The notes beneath the pieces were generated by a model. It did no database searches. It saw only the letters and a program-made list of their open reading frames with translations, and had not been told where the DNA came from. A stretch of 64,000 bases of DNA from Cynocephalus volans. Its lineage: Eukaryota; Chordata; Mammalia; Dermoptera; Cynocephalidae. The position numbers were made by a program, and so were the translations under genes. Each line of letters begins with the position of its first letter. The stretch's first letter is position 1. Location: NCBI RefSeq assembly GCF_027409185.1, contig NC_084463.1:116908133-116972132 (forward strand). The letters run 5' to 3'. Positions 23,965-37,006 of the stretch are shown in pieces.

Positions 23965-24062
23965 GAGAAACCTGGCTGATGTCCCAGCTGTCACCAATGA
24001 CCTGAGTAACCTTGGGCAGGTGAACTCATCCCTGGGGCTCAGCTTCCCCATCTATAAACCGG
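23965..24062 (+). mobile_element. MIR SINE fragment
   Basis: GAGTAACCTTGGGCAGGTGA and AGCTTCCCCATCTATAAACC. Confidence 0.7.
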
Positions 24063-25099
24063 AGCTGCCACCACGAGCCCCACCCCTAACAGCATCCTGG
24101 AAAGGCCTCAATCGGATAAATACCAGCTCTGCATGGCTTTATAAAGCACCTACTGTGAGCTCTTCCTTGTAGCAGGAAGGGAGGCAGGAAAGGGACAGGC
24201 CCAACCCCTGCCTGGGGAAGGTTTCAAAAAAGGGGGGTCCAAGCAGGTAGTGTAGGAAGGCATTCTTGGGCACATTCTCCAGCCAATCTAACTGCCCAGC
24301 CCAGGGAAGGGGGGGCGGAGAAGGAAGGGGTTAGGAAGTAGTGAGCTGTTTTACAATTTACAATCCATCAAATTAATTGCCCCAAATGGGAAATTTACAG
24401 GCCTCCTACAGCTTCCTGTGTATCCCATAATCTCCCATGGCCCTAATCTCCAGAGAAAGAATGTGTGGGCTATAATCTTTTCAGCTCACTGTTCTCAGGG
24501 GCAATGCTTTGGAAAAACCTCAGTCCCCACCAGTGGTCACCCCCAACCAAAAGCCCCCAGCTGGTGGCCAGCCAAGGCCTGGCCCCACCCACCTCCACCC
24601 ACCAGGAGCCTGCTGGGCTGACCTTGGCCTAGACTCTGACCTCAGAAAGGAGAACTGCTCAACCAGCCCCTTTGGTAAATACAACTTTAGCTGCCTCCTC
24701 CTTTTCCTCCTTCAGATAAAACAGCCTGCCAGGAAAAGTGGCTCTGGGCGGACCAAGTCCAGGCAGAGACTGACCCATGGGGCATGGTGAAAACAGCCCC
24801 AGATGAGAAACTGGGCTTTGGTTCTAATCTCAGCTTGCCCTATTCCTGCTAGGAAACCCCCTTCCTGTCTCTGGACCTCACCTTCATCTGAGAAATGAAA
24901 GGAATGTAAAATGGCCTCACAGGAACCTCTCACCCTGCCTCTATGACCCAACTTTCACCAGCCAACTGCAGTTAACCTGGATCTCTTTAAACCACCAGAG
25001 AGCTGCAAGCTCTACGGTCAGGAAGTCTCCCAGCTGGAGGCCAACACCTTATCCCCCTAAGGAGATTCCCTACCCCACCCCACTTTCTTATCCTCTCCC

Positions 25100-25340
25100 C
25101 TATGTTATTTTTCCCCACACTCGCCCTCACCTCCTGCAGGCCTTTGCTTCTGCTATAACCTTTGCCCCCTTCCCTCCATAAGAAAGTTTTTGTCTAGGCC
25201 CAACTCAAATGTCACTTCCCCCATGAAGGCTTCCTAAACCCCCTCCTTCTCAACATCTGTCCCAGTCTCTCCTGCCTGCAACACACAACGGGCCTTGAAG
25301 GCAGGGCATTGTCTTACTCATTGCTATTGTCAGGGAACCC
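25100..25340 (+). mobile_element. L2 LINE fragment
   Basis: CCTTTGCTTCTGCTATAACC, CAACTCAAATGTCACTTCCC and CATGAAGGCTTCCTAAACCC in L2 order. Confidence 0.7.
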
Positions 25341-25504
25341 ACTTTATCACAAAATATTTCAGAAGGCTCTGCACAAACTTACAGCCAAAACCCGTTTCAT
25401 TCTCTGAAGTACCTGGCACCTAACAGGTCCTGGATCACCACTGGGTGAAGTTTCCTAGACACTAGAAGGCCAGGCTCCTTGAAACTGAGTGTGTGCCTGT
25501 TAGC

Positions 25505-25690
25505 CAGTGTTCTTGACATTTGACAAAGCACTTTCTCACCATCTCACAAGAGCCCTGCAGGGGACGAACTGGTTTGTTCCCTTTTACAGAGAGGGCAAAT
25601 GTCTGGCCCGAGCTCACACAGCAGTAAAATGGCTGGATTCAAACTTAGTTCTTCTAATTCTGATTCTAATCCTATATTCTCCCCACCAGA
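25505..25690 (-). mobile_element. MIR SINE
   Basis: CCTTTTACAGAGAGGGCAAA, AGCTCACACAGCAGTAAAAT and GGATTCAAACTTAGTTCTTC. Confidence 0.75.
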
Positions 25691-26384
25691 AAGGCACATG
25701 CAACCCTGAAGCCTGTTGAGGAGATCTGGTCTTGGAGAGGCACCATCTAATCCTCTCCTTAGGACCCCACTGGGAGGTACACCCAGAGACTCTGGACAGA
25801 AGAATGGCAGAGGGCATTTACTCCATACTCTCCTCTGTCTACATTCCATGCTTGATTACCTCTGGTGACACTGAACTCACTATATTCCAAGATATTTCAG
25901 AAGGTTCTGTTGTAAACCTGTATCCAAAATCTTTCTTCCTGTAGCTTTCACAAAGAATGGGACTCTTCTATGTGACAGCCCTCAGATATTTGCAGCCAGC
26001 CCTCATGTCCCTGTGGATCTTCTCTTACCCATGTGAAATACCCTGTTCCTTCAGCTTTTCCTTAGGAGATAAGGTTTCTGGTGTCCATCACAGTCACCCC
26101 CTCTGAAGGGCTCCAATTGGCCACATCCCTTTTAAAAGGGTGATCCCAGTATAGGCTCCACTCTTCCATCTGTGATCTCCCCAGAGCAGAGAAGCACCAT
26201 CACCTCCTGTGTTCTGAACCATACTTTCACTAATGGAATCTAAAACTAAAGTAGTATTCTGGGTGGTCACATCATCCTGTTGACTCTTATGGAGCCTATG
26301 TCAATAAACCCCTTTGTCCCAGAGCTGCATCTCCCAGAGGGCCCTGGCCGTGCAGGATCATGGACAAAACTCATCCTCTTCAGC

Positions 26385-26570
26385 TGTTAGAGCAGGAATT
26401 CTGGAGTCAGACCTGGACTGGAATCCTAGTCCTGCCACTTATTTACTAAGTGACCACGGACAAATTACTTACCCTCTCTAAGTTTCAATTTCCTCAGCTA
26501 ATGGGAAAATTTTTTGCCTCACCAGACTGATGTGAGGAATAAATGAGATGGAGTATGTATGTACATAGCC
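26385..26570 (+). mobile_element. MIR SINE
   Basis: TTCTGGAGTCAGACCTGGAC, ATCCTAGTCCTGCCACTTAT and CAAATTACTTACCCTCTCTA. A well-preserved copy. Confidence 0.85.
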
Positions 26571-26699
26571 CAGACCAGGAACTTGCCCAAGGTCAGAGCA
26601 GGTAAGTGGTTGGGTTGGGATGAGATTCAAACCCAAGTCTGCCAATCCAAAGCTTTGCGGACGTAGTACCATGCTACTGCCCCACGCTGTTTTCTTGTC

Positions 26700-26845
26700 C
26701 ACAGTCCTCACCATGCTGAATATTTTTTGGTTTGTCTATCTTCCCACATTGGACCGTGAATTCCTTGAAGACATCCTTGTCTTTGTAGCCCCAGAATCTG
26801 ACATGGTTCCACCTAGCCCAGAGTAGGAGCCAATAAATGCCTATG
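26700..26845 (+). mobile_element. L2 LINE terminal fragment
   Basis: GTGAATTCCTTGAAGACATC and AGAGTAGGAGCCAATAAATG match the L2 tail. Confidence 0.6.
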
Positions 26846-26999
26846 AACAAAGGACCATATGAGCAAGTTAATTAAACTGACTTCAAAAAGACAGGCACCT
26901 CTCTTTCCCTCTCTCAGCAACTCCAATCCCTCCAGCACGGGCTGGGTAGCAAGGAGCATTTACTTCATATGGGCTTCCAGTACTGAATCACGCCAGCAC

Positions 27000-27836
27000 T
27001 ATCCCCCACTACCCAGGACATAGCAATGTTCTGCCTTCCCCAGCCACAAAATCTTCAAGACTGGTGGGGTTTGCTCCTGCTCTTGGAGCCAGGCTGAGCT
27101 GCATGTACTCAGAGGAGCATTAGCTGGGATGGTCCCTGGTGACACCGACATGGCACAGGTCCTCTATAGGGGAAGGTTGATGCCAGGATTTCTCCAGAGT
27201 TCCCCAGCTCTCTGGGGCTTCATTAAAAACAACCTGTCCTTTTTCCCAGGTAATTAATAAAAGGAAAAAGAAAGACACATCTGTTCACATCAACAGGCCA
27301 TCTCAAAACCATACAAGCCACATCTTACAGAGCACTCATGTCTCACCATCTGTGCCACTGCTCGATACCATGCTGTCCCAGTAACCCAAATGCTACCAGT
27401 ACTATATGCCTACCTGTGAGTTCCTCCTTAGAGCCTTTCCCAGTTATTCTTAAGGCTCTGAAGTCTGTGAGAGCCTTGGTTCTATCAACTGAGCCTTCAT
27501 TTCCCCATTCCATCAAATGGGCACATAATCATCAACATCCAGGTTGTAACATGGTTAAATGAGAAAACTACATAAACTCTGTGGCCATGTACTGCACACA
27601 GTGTTTACTCAACATTAGTTTCTTTCCTTCTGGTCTATTATATCCTGGAGCCTTGAATCACATGCTTTCCTGGGCACAGCTCAGTTCCAGCTCTACAAGG
27701 AGAACCTCGAGAGCATGAATGGCATCTCCTGTGACCACCACAAGTATCTGTATGGTTCTGAGAACTCAATGGGCATTCAAGTACTCCCAATGGTTAGCTG
27801 GTAGGCCAACCCATTTTAATTCACTGTGATCACTGT
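27000..27836. other. Intronic sequence, nothing recognised
   Basis: Mixed-composition intron with no gene or clear repeat; the 47-bp tandem duplication follows at its right edge. Confidence 0.4.
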
Positions 27837-27930
27837 GGGTAGGCAAGATAGAAATTGTCTATTTTCAGGTAATTCCCCAGAAGGGGTAGGCAAGATAGAA
27901 AATGTCTATTTTCAGGTAATTCCCCAGCGT
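27837..27930. repeat. 47-bp tandem duplication
   Basis: Two head-to-tail copies starting GGGTAGGCAAGATAGAAA at 27,837 and 27,884 and ending TTCAGGTAATTCCCCAG; they differ at one base (AATTG versus AAATG). Confidence 0.92.
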
Positions 27931-28129
27931 AGAGATAAACAAGGATGCAGTGTGTTCCCCAAACTGGAGAGGAGTCCTTGGGGGGATCTGAGCCAAAGTA
28001 CCAAGGCCCATCCCTCTGCCTCTGGAACTCCCAGGGTACAGCTTCCTCGGATGCAGGGAGGCACTTTTCAGTGGCTGACTGGTTTCTCAGTCAAAATCCC
28101 AAGAAGAGAATACCATAGAGTTCACCTAA

Positions 28130-28850
28130 TCATTTAATAAATGTATTCAACAATTATTTCCTGAGCACCTACTTGTTCCAATCACTATTCCAGGCACTAG
28201 AGGTACAGCCTTGAATATAACAGGCATGGTTCCTTGTGTTCATGGAGATCAAATTATAATGGGGAGAGACAAACAATTTATAATACGTCTGGGTCAGGTT
28301 GCGAATCTAATGAAAAAGAAAGTAGGTCTAAGGGAATAGTGTGTGCTGGGGGAGAGGAGTCAAGAAAGGCCACCCCAAAAAGGTGACATCTGAGCAGAGA
28401 CCTCAAGTGAGGGAGCAGCAGCCGTGGGACTATCTGAAGGGAAACATTCCAGAGGGAAGAGTAAAGTGCAAAGGCCCTCAGGCCGGTCGTGCTCTACATG
28501 TTTCAAAACCAGCAGCAAGACAGAAGGAAATGAGGGAGGCAGATGATGTAGGGCCTCATGGGCCACTGTAAGGACTTTGGATTCTGCTGTGAGACGGGAG
28601 CCTTTAGATGGTTTGAGCCGAGGGATGACATGATCCAACTTCCACTATAAAACAGTCCCTCCAGCTGTTCTATTAGGGGAGGGTAAGCAAGTACAAGGAA
28701 CAGTTAGGAGGGTACTGTAATAGTCCAGGCAACAAGTGACAGTGGCATGAATTAGGGTGGTAGAAGTGGAGGTCGTGAGTATGGTCTGATTCTGGATATG
28801 TTTCAAAGTAGAAGTTACCGGGAAATGTGCCTGATGCCAGGTAGTCCTGA
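28130..28850. mobile_element. Ancient LINE-like repeat (class uncertain)
   Basis: AGGTGACATCTGAGCAGAGA, GCAAAGGCCCTCAGGCCGGT, GTAAGGACTTTGGATTCTGC and AATAGTCCAGGCAACAAGTG are parts of a familiar ancient mammalian repeat. I could not decide between L2 and L3/CR1 classes. Open frames across it look incidental. Confidence 0.5.
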
Positions 28851-29159
28851 GCATTACCAGATGTTTGTTTTGGGTAGACCAAAGGAGAAACTGAATTTGG
28901 TCCACTGAGCCCCAACCTGTGTGTGCAGATCTGGGAGTGACATCACTGCAGAGATGCAGGCAGGAAGCCATGGACTCTTTTCATGTGGGAAGAGAGATGG
29001 AGAAGCCTGCAGATCTGGCCAGGAAGGGGCCTCTCCCAGCAGGACTTGCCACTCTTCACCCCTTTTCTTAGTCTCTGAAGGGCTAGTGGCTCATGGGCAA
29101 ACTGCTCCTGGCTTTCCAAAGTAGAAGGAGGAACTTCTTATAAGGAAGCCCAGTGAGGC

Positions 29160-29490
29160 AGCTTGGCGATCTGGGTTCAAGCCCTGTCTCTATATCTCCT
29201 GGTTGTGGACTATGGGTCTGGGTCTCAATCCCACATGTGGAAGTGAGAATCATAATATACCACCTGTGGGGTTCTTCTGAGGTTCAAATGAAATAATATA
29301 TGTACTGTGCTATGCAAAACGTGGTTGACTGGCTAGGATTCAGAATATAGCAACCATTCCTAGATATGTGATATTGGACTTACGGCCTCCCTCGGCCTTT
29401 GTGTCCTCATCTGTAAAATGAGAGGAATAACAGCTTTTAGGGCTACCCTGAGCATTATAGCAAATAATGTATGAAAAATGTTGGTTACAG
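29160..29490 (+). mobile_element. Two adjacent MIR-type fragments
   Basis: First about 29,160-29,330 (GGTTCAAGCCCTGTCTCTAT, GTGGGGTTCTTCTGAGGTTC). Second about 29,345-29,490 (GTCCTCATCTGTAAAATGAG, AATAACAGCTTTTAGGGCTA). Confidence 0.7.
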
Positions 29491-30944
29491 AAAAGTGCCT
29501 CAGTGACTGCCCACCTAGGCCTGTAGGTGATATTTGATGTGATCCTATTGAATCCTCCTCTGTGCCAGCACCTCACCCTGCCAACCCCATCCACCTTTCC
29601 CACCTACCCAGCATGGGAGGAGGCTGAGACACTGGGAAGACCCTGGGCTCACCCCCCTTCCTCCTGCCACACACCTGTCAGGCTCAGCACCAGGAGCCCA
29701 CTCCTGAAGGCTCAGCAAAAGTCCCTGTCAATTTTAAACATGTCCTCAGGCGCCAGTTCACCAGAAACAACTAGCACCCATGGGTCATCATGGAGACTTC
29801 TGCTCTCTCAGTTCCTGTGGATCTCCCTGCTAGTGACATGAACCTCACAGGGCCATTGTGAAGAACCAGTAAGCACACAGTGGAAACTGGATAAGAGGTG
29901 GGTACGAGAATAAAGAAACAAGCCCAGGACACTGTTTCCTTTTTAGTCTCTGGGTACCCTCCTGACACTGGATTGCAGACCAGAAAAATAGCACCAAGTG
30001 CAACAGTGTAAGGTGGTTCCGCTTCACATACTCGCAAGCGTCCCTTTCACCCATTTTCTGTGATACTCACACCTCAGTTAAAATTTAAAAGTCCTACACA
30101 AGGACCTTCAGCAGACCCTGCATATAAATGATCAGCCACAGAAATAAGTCCCAACGGCCTCAGGGAAATCAGGACAGATGAAAGGAAAATAAGGCAGTGG
30201 ACCTAAGAGAAAAGTGAAAGCCTTCTCCATTTTTCCCCTTTTCTACTATCTCTGGGTGGATTTAAGGAAGCGGGGTGGGAGACAAGGGAGTGCAAGGGTG
30301 TTAGTATCAGATAATTAAGTCTATGAGGAATTATGGGAAACCATGGGGAACAAAAGCCTAAACATAAAGAGAATTTTTCCTCTAAGTCTTCTTAATTGGA
30401 GTTGATAAATACATCAATTTTATAAACTTGAATCCATCACTTTTCCCTGACTATCCCTTACTCGTGGCCCCCACACCCTTCCCCTACAAGCACTGAGCAC
30501 ATAGGCCTAGAAACTAGACTTCTTCTGTCTGAGGTCCGTGGTGTAGGACCAAGGCCACAGGTGCCAGGACTCCTCTGCACAGCTTGGAGCTGCGAGGAGG
30601 GACCAGTAGAGAGTGTGAGGCAGCCTCAGCAGCTGCACCTTACAACGCCCTGGCACTGGGTGAACATGAGGGCAGCTGGTGCACTTCCAGGCTCAGGTTT
30701 TAACTAGGCCACCCCTCGGGCACTCACACCACCCACTCTATCTCTGTCCCTTCTATTTTAAGGCAGGAGTGCTGCCAGGCTTCAGTGTGGATTACCTGCC
30801 TTCTCATCGGGAAGCCAGGGGTCCCTCATCAGCTCCAAACTACTTCCAGCCCACCCCTGAGGATGTCCAGCATTAGCTAGAGTCTGAGAATGAACTCCCC
30901 CCTCTCCCCCATGTATTCCACCTTCCTCCCCCACAGCCTCAGTG

Positions 30945-31320
30945 GAACCCTGGTCACTGACCTTAGGATGAAGCTCCAACTCCTCTGCGTGGCCCATTCT
31001 GCAGCCTCCTCTCTCCCAGTGTCCTTGAACATTCATGTTCTCATTCCAGTCTACCTGTGCTGCTTCTTCTCCCACAAATGCCCAAGCTCCCTTTCATCCC
31101 CCAACAAATCCCTGCTTGTTTTTCAAGATCCAGCTCGGGCTCCCCCCACCCCAAGCCCTTCCTGGCCAGCCCTTCTCTGTGCCCCCCAGACCCCATGCTT
31201 TCCTTATCAAATTGTTTGCACAGTGTCCTCTCATTGTTGACATGTCTGCGTCACCACCAGAGCCCAGGCTCCAGGGCTCCTTGAGGACACGAGTGGTGCT
31301 TTGATTCATTAATTGAATGA
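30945..31320 (+). mobile_element. L2 LINE 3' end
   Basis: GACCTTAGGATGAAGCTCCA, TTTTTCAAGATCCAGCTCGG and the ending ATTAATTGAATGAATACC indicate L2. Confidence 0.7.
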
Positions 31321-31399
31321 ATACCAGATACCAGCCATAGAATGCAGCAGACAAAATGTCTGTCATGGAGCTAATATTCTAGTCGTAATGAATAGCCAA

Positions 31400-31610
31400 C
31401 ACACAATAGTACTTTCTATATTCAAGACTATTCTCAGTACTTTATATTAACTCATTTAATCCCTACCACACGTGTTACTATCATCCCAATTTCACAGATG
31501 AGGAAACTGAGGCCCCAGAGTACACAACTTGCTCAGGATCACACCACCAACCAGTAAGCCCAGGCAATGCTGTACCAGAGCCTGTCCTTGTGACCACTGG
31601 GCAATTCTGC
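31400..31610 (-). mobile_element. MIR SINE
   Basis: AACTCATTTAATCCCTACCA, CACAGATGAGGAAACTGAGG and CAACTTGCTCAGGATCACAC. Confidence 0.85.
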
Positions 31611-32449
31611 CTTTCAATGCTGTTTTCTCTCCTCTGCTTTACTCATTTTGGTGTCCACAGTGCCCAGGCCAGTGCTCGGCACAGATCCAGTGCTCAGTGG
31701 AAGTCACCAAAGGAAGGGACCCCTGAATGATGACTGCTGGTGTCCCTGCCTGAGGCACCCGCTCCTCCTCTATCCTCCTCTCCCCGCCGCCCCCGCCAGG
31801 CCTTCCCAGACTCATCGAGCCCCCCAACTACTCCCTCCTGAGTGCTTCTTCTTCTCTTCTGGCACCTGCACTACTTATCCCAATGCTCAATTACACACCA
31901 CCTGACCATCCTATGACATGCAGCTATGTGGACATCTTGCTTCACCAATTCCCTGGGCTCCCTGATATCTACTAGAGAATAACAAATATGGTGCCAGATA
32001 CACAACAAAAATGGATAAAGAAATGCTAAACTGAATCCAACCTCCCCTCTCCACTCCTCCATCATCACTGGAGCTTTCTCTCCCCCCCGCCCAGGGGAAG
32101 CAAGGAGGGGCTCAGGTCAGACCTGACCTTTGCTACAACCATATTCAGAGTGCCTAAACCCATTAGCTATAACACCTGAGGTCATAATTAGGGTGCCGCT
32201 GTGGTTAAAAACAGCAAGCAAATTTGGACACTTTTAACCCTTTGGTTAAACCCATCAGGATATTCAATGCTGTCCCTTAGAAAATGCCCATAACTGAAAA
32301 TCTGAGCTAGCTGGACAGTATACACAGGTACCCTCAGTATACATCGGAAGACAAGAGTCCCTGCAGGATGTAAGTCAAGGAACTACCCAAATATATTTGG
32401 ACCAGCACAGCCTTTACAGAGAAAGGACAAAATATGTGTTATTCATGGA

Positions 32450-32640
32450 AATAAATGCTAAAATTTGTTGAACCATATTATGTTCTGGGAATGAAGTAGT
32501 TTACATGTATTATTCTTGCTTAATCTTTGCAAAAGACCTATGGGGCAAATACCAGACTTTGCTCCATTTTACAGAGGTTAAATAACTTACCTGAGTTCCA
32601 CAGCCCCAGAATGTAGCTCCCAGGCCTGTGGGTTCACCCA
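32450..32640 (-). mobile_element. MIR SINE
   Basis: CTCCATTTTACAGAGGTTAA and ATAACTTACCTGAGTTCCAC. Confidence 0.7.
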
Positions 32641-32649
32641 TGACCCCAC

Positions 32650-34040
32650 AGCAGCCCTATCTAAAGTCTGGAGTGGGAAACGCTGAGCCATATGTGTGAC
32701 AGAGTCCAGTCAGAGAACCTCAACACAGGAGACCATCAGAGAGGTGGTCCTTCTACCTATCCCACCTGATAATATGCCAGGCTGACAGGACTTTCTAGTG
32801 GGAGGGAGCCACAATGCAGCCCCCGACATTTTAAGGGAATGTAGGCCTGGGGCCACATCCAGCTCCAGAAAGGTTTCAAATGGTCATGGATGGGAGAGCC
32901 AGGGAACCCTTATCAATCTGCAGGAAGCAAGTCAAAAACTTAAAGTCCTCAGTCGGGACAGAGCATCCTGGACCACAGAATCCTTAACCCACCATACAAG
33001 CTGAATCTCAGAGTGGCTCTCCACCTGTACATCATCTTCAAGTTCAGCCAGGTCCCAGCCCAGAACTACCAGGCCCAGGCAAGCCCTCTTCCCACATCAC
33101 ACATGCATGGACTGGCTTGTGGATCTGTCAGAACCCAGTGGACTCCCCTGCCCTGAGGCTCTGCTTCTGAGCCAAGGACATATCTGCTCCCTCCCCAGGT
33201 CACCACTGTTCCCATCACCACCCCCTCATGATACCCCTGACGCATCAATAGGGACAGAAGAGCCAGCTACCTTCTCCCTGCTCCAGCCCACAGCCTACCT
33301 CCCCCTCCTCACACCAGAAATGTCCAAGGACAAGGAACTGGGCAATGACTTCAGAGGCTCCATGAAAGAATCAGAGTGAGATTTTTATGCTAACTCTCCT
33401 CAAAATGCCAAACCCTTCCACTATGAAGAGAAGCTAATTTTCAAATATTCTTCCCACTTTGTCTGGGGGTGGTGTGGGAGGGTTGTCAAGCCCAATCCAA
33501 AAGCTTTTGGTTAGGGAGGTCCGTCTCTTCTCCTAGACCCCATGCTCCTCATGGTAACCTGCCAGATAGGGGAGGGAGAGCAACTCAGGGAGTGATGAAC
33601 CTAACCAGCCAGTGGGTTTCCTTCTCTTGCTCGTACTCAACGGGTAAAGATGGCTGAGACCTCCAGGCCTGCCTTAGCCAGTCTCTGAGCTCCAGGTGCA
33701 GCCAGCCCATACCACCCTCCCTCACTGGCCTACTGCAAAGCCCAGGGGCTTCTCTACGGTTGGAGGTGTATGTGCTGGGGGCATGGGGCAATTCTACCAA
33801 ACCAGCCAGGACTCTGTCCAGGAGCTGACTCAACATAAGGCCTCACGTGGTTTGCTTCCAGGGAGTCCCAGACCAACAGCCCAGGCTGCACCCTCTCCCC
33901 CTCACCATGGCCACGGACTCTGACCTACATGAAGCTCATTTCCCTGGAACGAATCAGAGCAGCCTCTGCAGCACAGCCCATCACAGGGCATGATGGAGAC
34001 AGGCCAAGCAGGGCACAGAGAGATTGTGATGACCCCAGTT
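32650..34040. other. Intronic sequence, nothing recognised
   Basis: GC-moderate intron; small open frames only, no repeat assigned. Confidence 0.4.
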
Positions 34041-34044
34041 AAGG

Positions 34045-34240
34045 AGCCCTGGGTGACCCCGGCTCTGCCACCTTACACATATGCGTTGAGTTACTTAACC
34101 TCTCTGAGCCTCAACTTCCTCATCTGTAAAATGAGGATGATAATAGTACCCACCTTACAAGGTCAGCATGAGGATTAAAGGAGCCTGTGTCTGTTAAGGC
34201 CTTAGAACAGTGCACATAGACAGCACTAGGTAACATTCGT
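34045..34240 (+). mobile_element. MIR SINE
   Basis: AGTTACTTAACCTCTCTGAG, TTCCTCATCTGTAAAATGAG and CCTTAGAACAGTGCACATAG. One of the best-preserved copies in the window. Confidence 0.9.
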
Positions 34241-34878
34241 AAAATAAATAAATAGGGACTCCACCAAAGCAACTGGCTTCTCAGCATGATGGTCCCACTG
34301 CCCCAGAGCTAGTATAATTATTATTAGCACCCCAGAACCAAGCAAAGTCCAATGCACACCTGAAGGAAAAAGAGCAAACTCTCAAACCTTTCCCCTGACT
34401 CAAGGAGGTGATCAACACAAACCGAGACCTGCCTTCTCCAAGGGGCAGCTGTGAAAGGCCCAGTAAGACCATCCCACAACAGTTATTATACCTTATATCA
34501 CTGGGCTCCTCAGACATGAGCAGCTCTTGTAGTGAAAAAGTTTACTTTGGGTTCTAATTTAAATCTCTCTATTCACAGAATAGAAAGCCTATTACTTTCC
34601 TCTCCCCAAAAGAATTAATATCCCCTCTGAGTTTTAGAAACCATCTGGTGCCAAACACACAAACATGTCTACGCATTTTCAGGTGAAGAAGGTTGGGAAA
34701 AAGTTGAAGCAGAAGCCAGCTGAGCTCTCTCCAGCTCCCACCCACATACCAAAGCTAAAAAAGTATAATTATTCAAAGCCTCGGTAAATGAATGTAATTT
34801 CAGGTACCACCAATTCCACTTAGAAATGCATTAATGGGTATAGTGATTTTAGATAACTTAGTTCACAACAATCATCTT

Positions 34879-34899
34879 TTTTTTTTTTTTTTTTTTTTA
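34879..34899. repeat. Poly-T tract
   Basis: A run of about 21 T. No SINE body was recognised on either side, so it is an isolated homopolymer or the tail of an unrecognised minus-strand insertion. Confidence 0.7.
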
Positions 34900-35739
34900 A
34901 TCCTCAGGTCAAAATGTGTTGAGAAAAAAATCTTTCCAAACATTTTCTTGGGCAGGGTAGAAAGTCATTTCTCCTCCCTGTGACCCTGACTCTGCATATC
35001 TCCTCCCTCCTCAGTTTACAAACCTCCATTTAGTCCCAACTCCAATCACCCCTCTCTCCTCATGTGTCTGCAGCTTTGGGAGGGTCACATCAAATGTCAA
35101 ATCAACCAACACACACCTATTGGGCTGGGCACTGACTCTGTGCCTGACACTGTCCCCAGGGAGCTGGCAAGCTATTCATGGCATGGAGTCACAATCCTGG
35201 TCCAGCCTCATATCCCCCAGAATGAGCTCAGGGAAGACTGCAATGCCAGACACCTCTAAGGCTTAGTCATCACCACCACTGTCTGCCGGGACACATTTAT
35301 TTCCCCACACAGAGGAAGCATTCCCATTTCTCCACTTAATTGCAGCATGCTTGCCTTCTCTGGCTACGGATGTCAGTCACTCAGAACAACCTGTCACCCC
35401 AGCCCCTCCTCTGCCCTCAGGAGGATCTCTGAGTGGCATTAGGTTCTGAGACATGGAAATGCCAGCCTGCCCCCCAGCAGACACAATACCCATTCAGTGG
35501 TCACCATAAGATCAGCCTCACCACCTCCCTCTGGGACTGACAACACTGTCTGGGCAGAGCTGAGGGTAGCACATTCCCAACATCTGTTGAGGAAACCAGA
35601 GGCCCCCTCAGGAGCCTGGCCCCCCAGGATCTACCCTGGGTAACAGGGTGGGCATTAACAGACAGCTGTACCCTACTGATACTCTCCCAAGGCCTTTCAC
35701 ATAGCTTAATCCAACCAATTTGGACAGATGTCCTCCTAA

Positions 35740-35885
35740 TAATGAAAGAGACTCACAATGCCTGAGCACCTACTATGTGCCAAACAGCATGCTAGGAACT
35801 TCTGATAACCTATTGCATTTAGTAATACTAGGGAGGAAAATAGCATCATTATTATACAGGCGGAGAAGCTGGAGCTCAGAAACAG
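35740..35885 (-). mobile_element. MIR-type fragment
   Basis: GAGCACCTACTATGTGCCAA and GGCGGAGAAGCTGGAGCTCA in reverse MIR order. Confidence 0.65.
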
Positions 35886-35887
35886 TT

Positions 35888-35995
35888 TCACTTAAAGTCC
35901 CCGTAAGAATCACCTGTGGAGCATGTACTAAATGCTGATTCCCAGCCCCACCCACTAGTGGCTCTGACTCAGCATTCTGGAACACTGCTCTAATT
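35888..35995. mobile_element. MER5A-like DNA transposon fragment (hAT-Charlie)
   Basis: AGAATCACCTGTGGAGCATG, TTCCCAGCCCCACCCACTAG and CTGACTCAGCATTCTGGAAC resemble the MER5A non-autonomous element. Confidence 0.6.
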
Positions 35996-36424
35996 CATGT
36001 CTACTCTCACTGCTCCTTATCAGGTGTCCTCATATAGACACCAGCTTCATTGCCTCCCCCCAAGAGAGCTAGATACCCTGCCCAGAAGTGTAAACACTAA
36101 TAGTAACACCTGAGAACCTTCTCCACTGGGGGAGGCAGAGGGCGGGCAGGATGAACAGGGAGTAGAATCAAATGTGTACATCATAAGTAAAAGGAACCTG
36201 TTCATTTTCTCTCTAGTTAGACACAGCCACACGGGCTTCCAAGATGAGGAATCATTTCTTTGATATTTAGCACCAACCATTTAGTGCCCAGCTTTCTTTA
36301 AAAGACAAGTCTCAACAAGAAAGCACAATTCTTCCTCTGGCTAGCCTGATGTTAGGAGATTTCCCCGAAGAGAACCAACCATGGCCATATTTCACCTTAG
36401 AAAGGGGCTTCCTTTATAGGAGCA

Positions 36425-36625
36425 GTAATGATGCTAGTTAATTCTTACATAGCATGCATGATTTGCCAGCACTGTTCTAAGCTGGTAGGTATAGTCATTA
36501 TCCCCATTTTACAGATGAAGTAACATCTGAAGGCCCAGACAGAGTTAAGCGATACACCCAAGCTAGCAGCAAAGTCAGGATTTCAATCCAAGCACTGGGA
36601 CACCAGAATCCATGTTTTGTAAACA
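36425..36625 (-). mobile_element. MIR SINE
   Basis: CCCCATTTTACAGATGAAGT and GATTTCAATCCAAGCACTGG. Confidence 0.75.
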
Positions 36626-36780
36626 CCACATGGCATCCCCCCTGTAAAGCTAGGCTAATGTCAGCATCCTGCCAACGTTGCCAATTGTGGCGCTCTTTTA
36701 CCCACCCATAATCCTGCTGACTAGGCCAATTATCGAGCTAGGGCTAGGTCTGGAGCTCACAGAGCCCTCAAGCCCATTCC

Positions 36781-36866
36781 AGACTGGGTCACAAGCCCTT
36801 CACATACCAGGCTGGGTCCCCTGACCCCTCACATGCCAGGCTGGGTCACCAGACCCCTCACACACA
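36781..36866. repeat. Three-copy ~29-bp minisatellite
   Basis: Units starting AGACTGGGTC (36,781), AGGCTGGGTC (36,809) and AGGCTGGGTC (36,838), each ending in CTCACA-type sequence, lengths 28, 29 and 29 bp. Confidence 0.88.
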
Positions 36867-37006
36867 GGTCTATGAGCTAGGTAGCCAGCAAACAGGTCCT
36901 TGGAAGCCATAGGTTGGAAAGCATGGCTGTGCAGAGTGAACACCCGAGGCAGATGCCAGCAAAGGTGGTGGCACCATGCATGCGCACCAACTCCACCTAC
37001 ACACAA

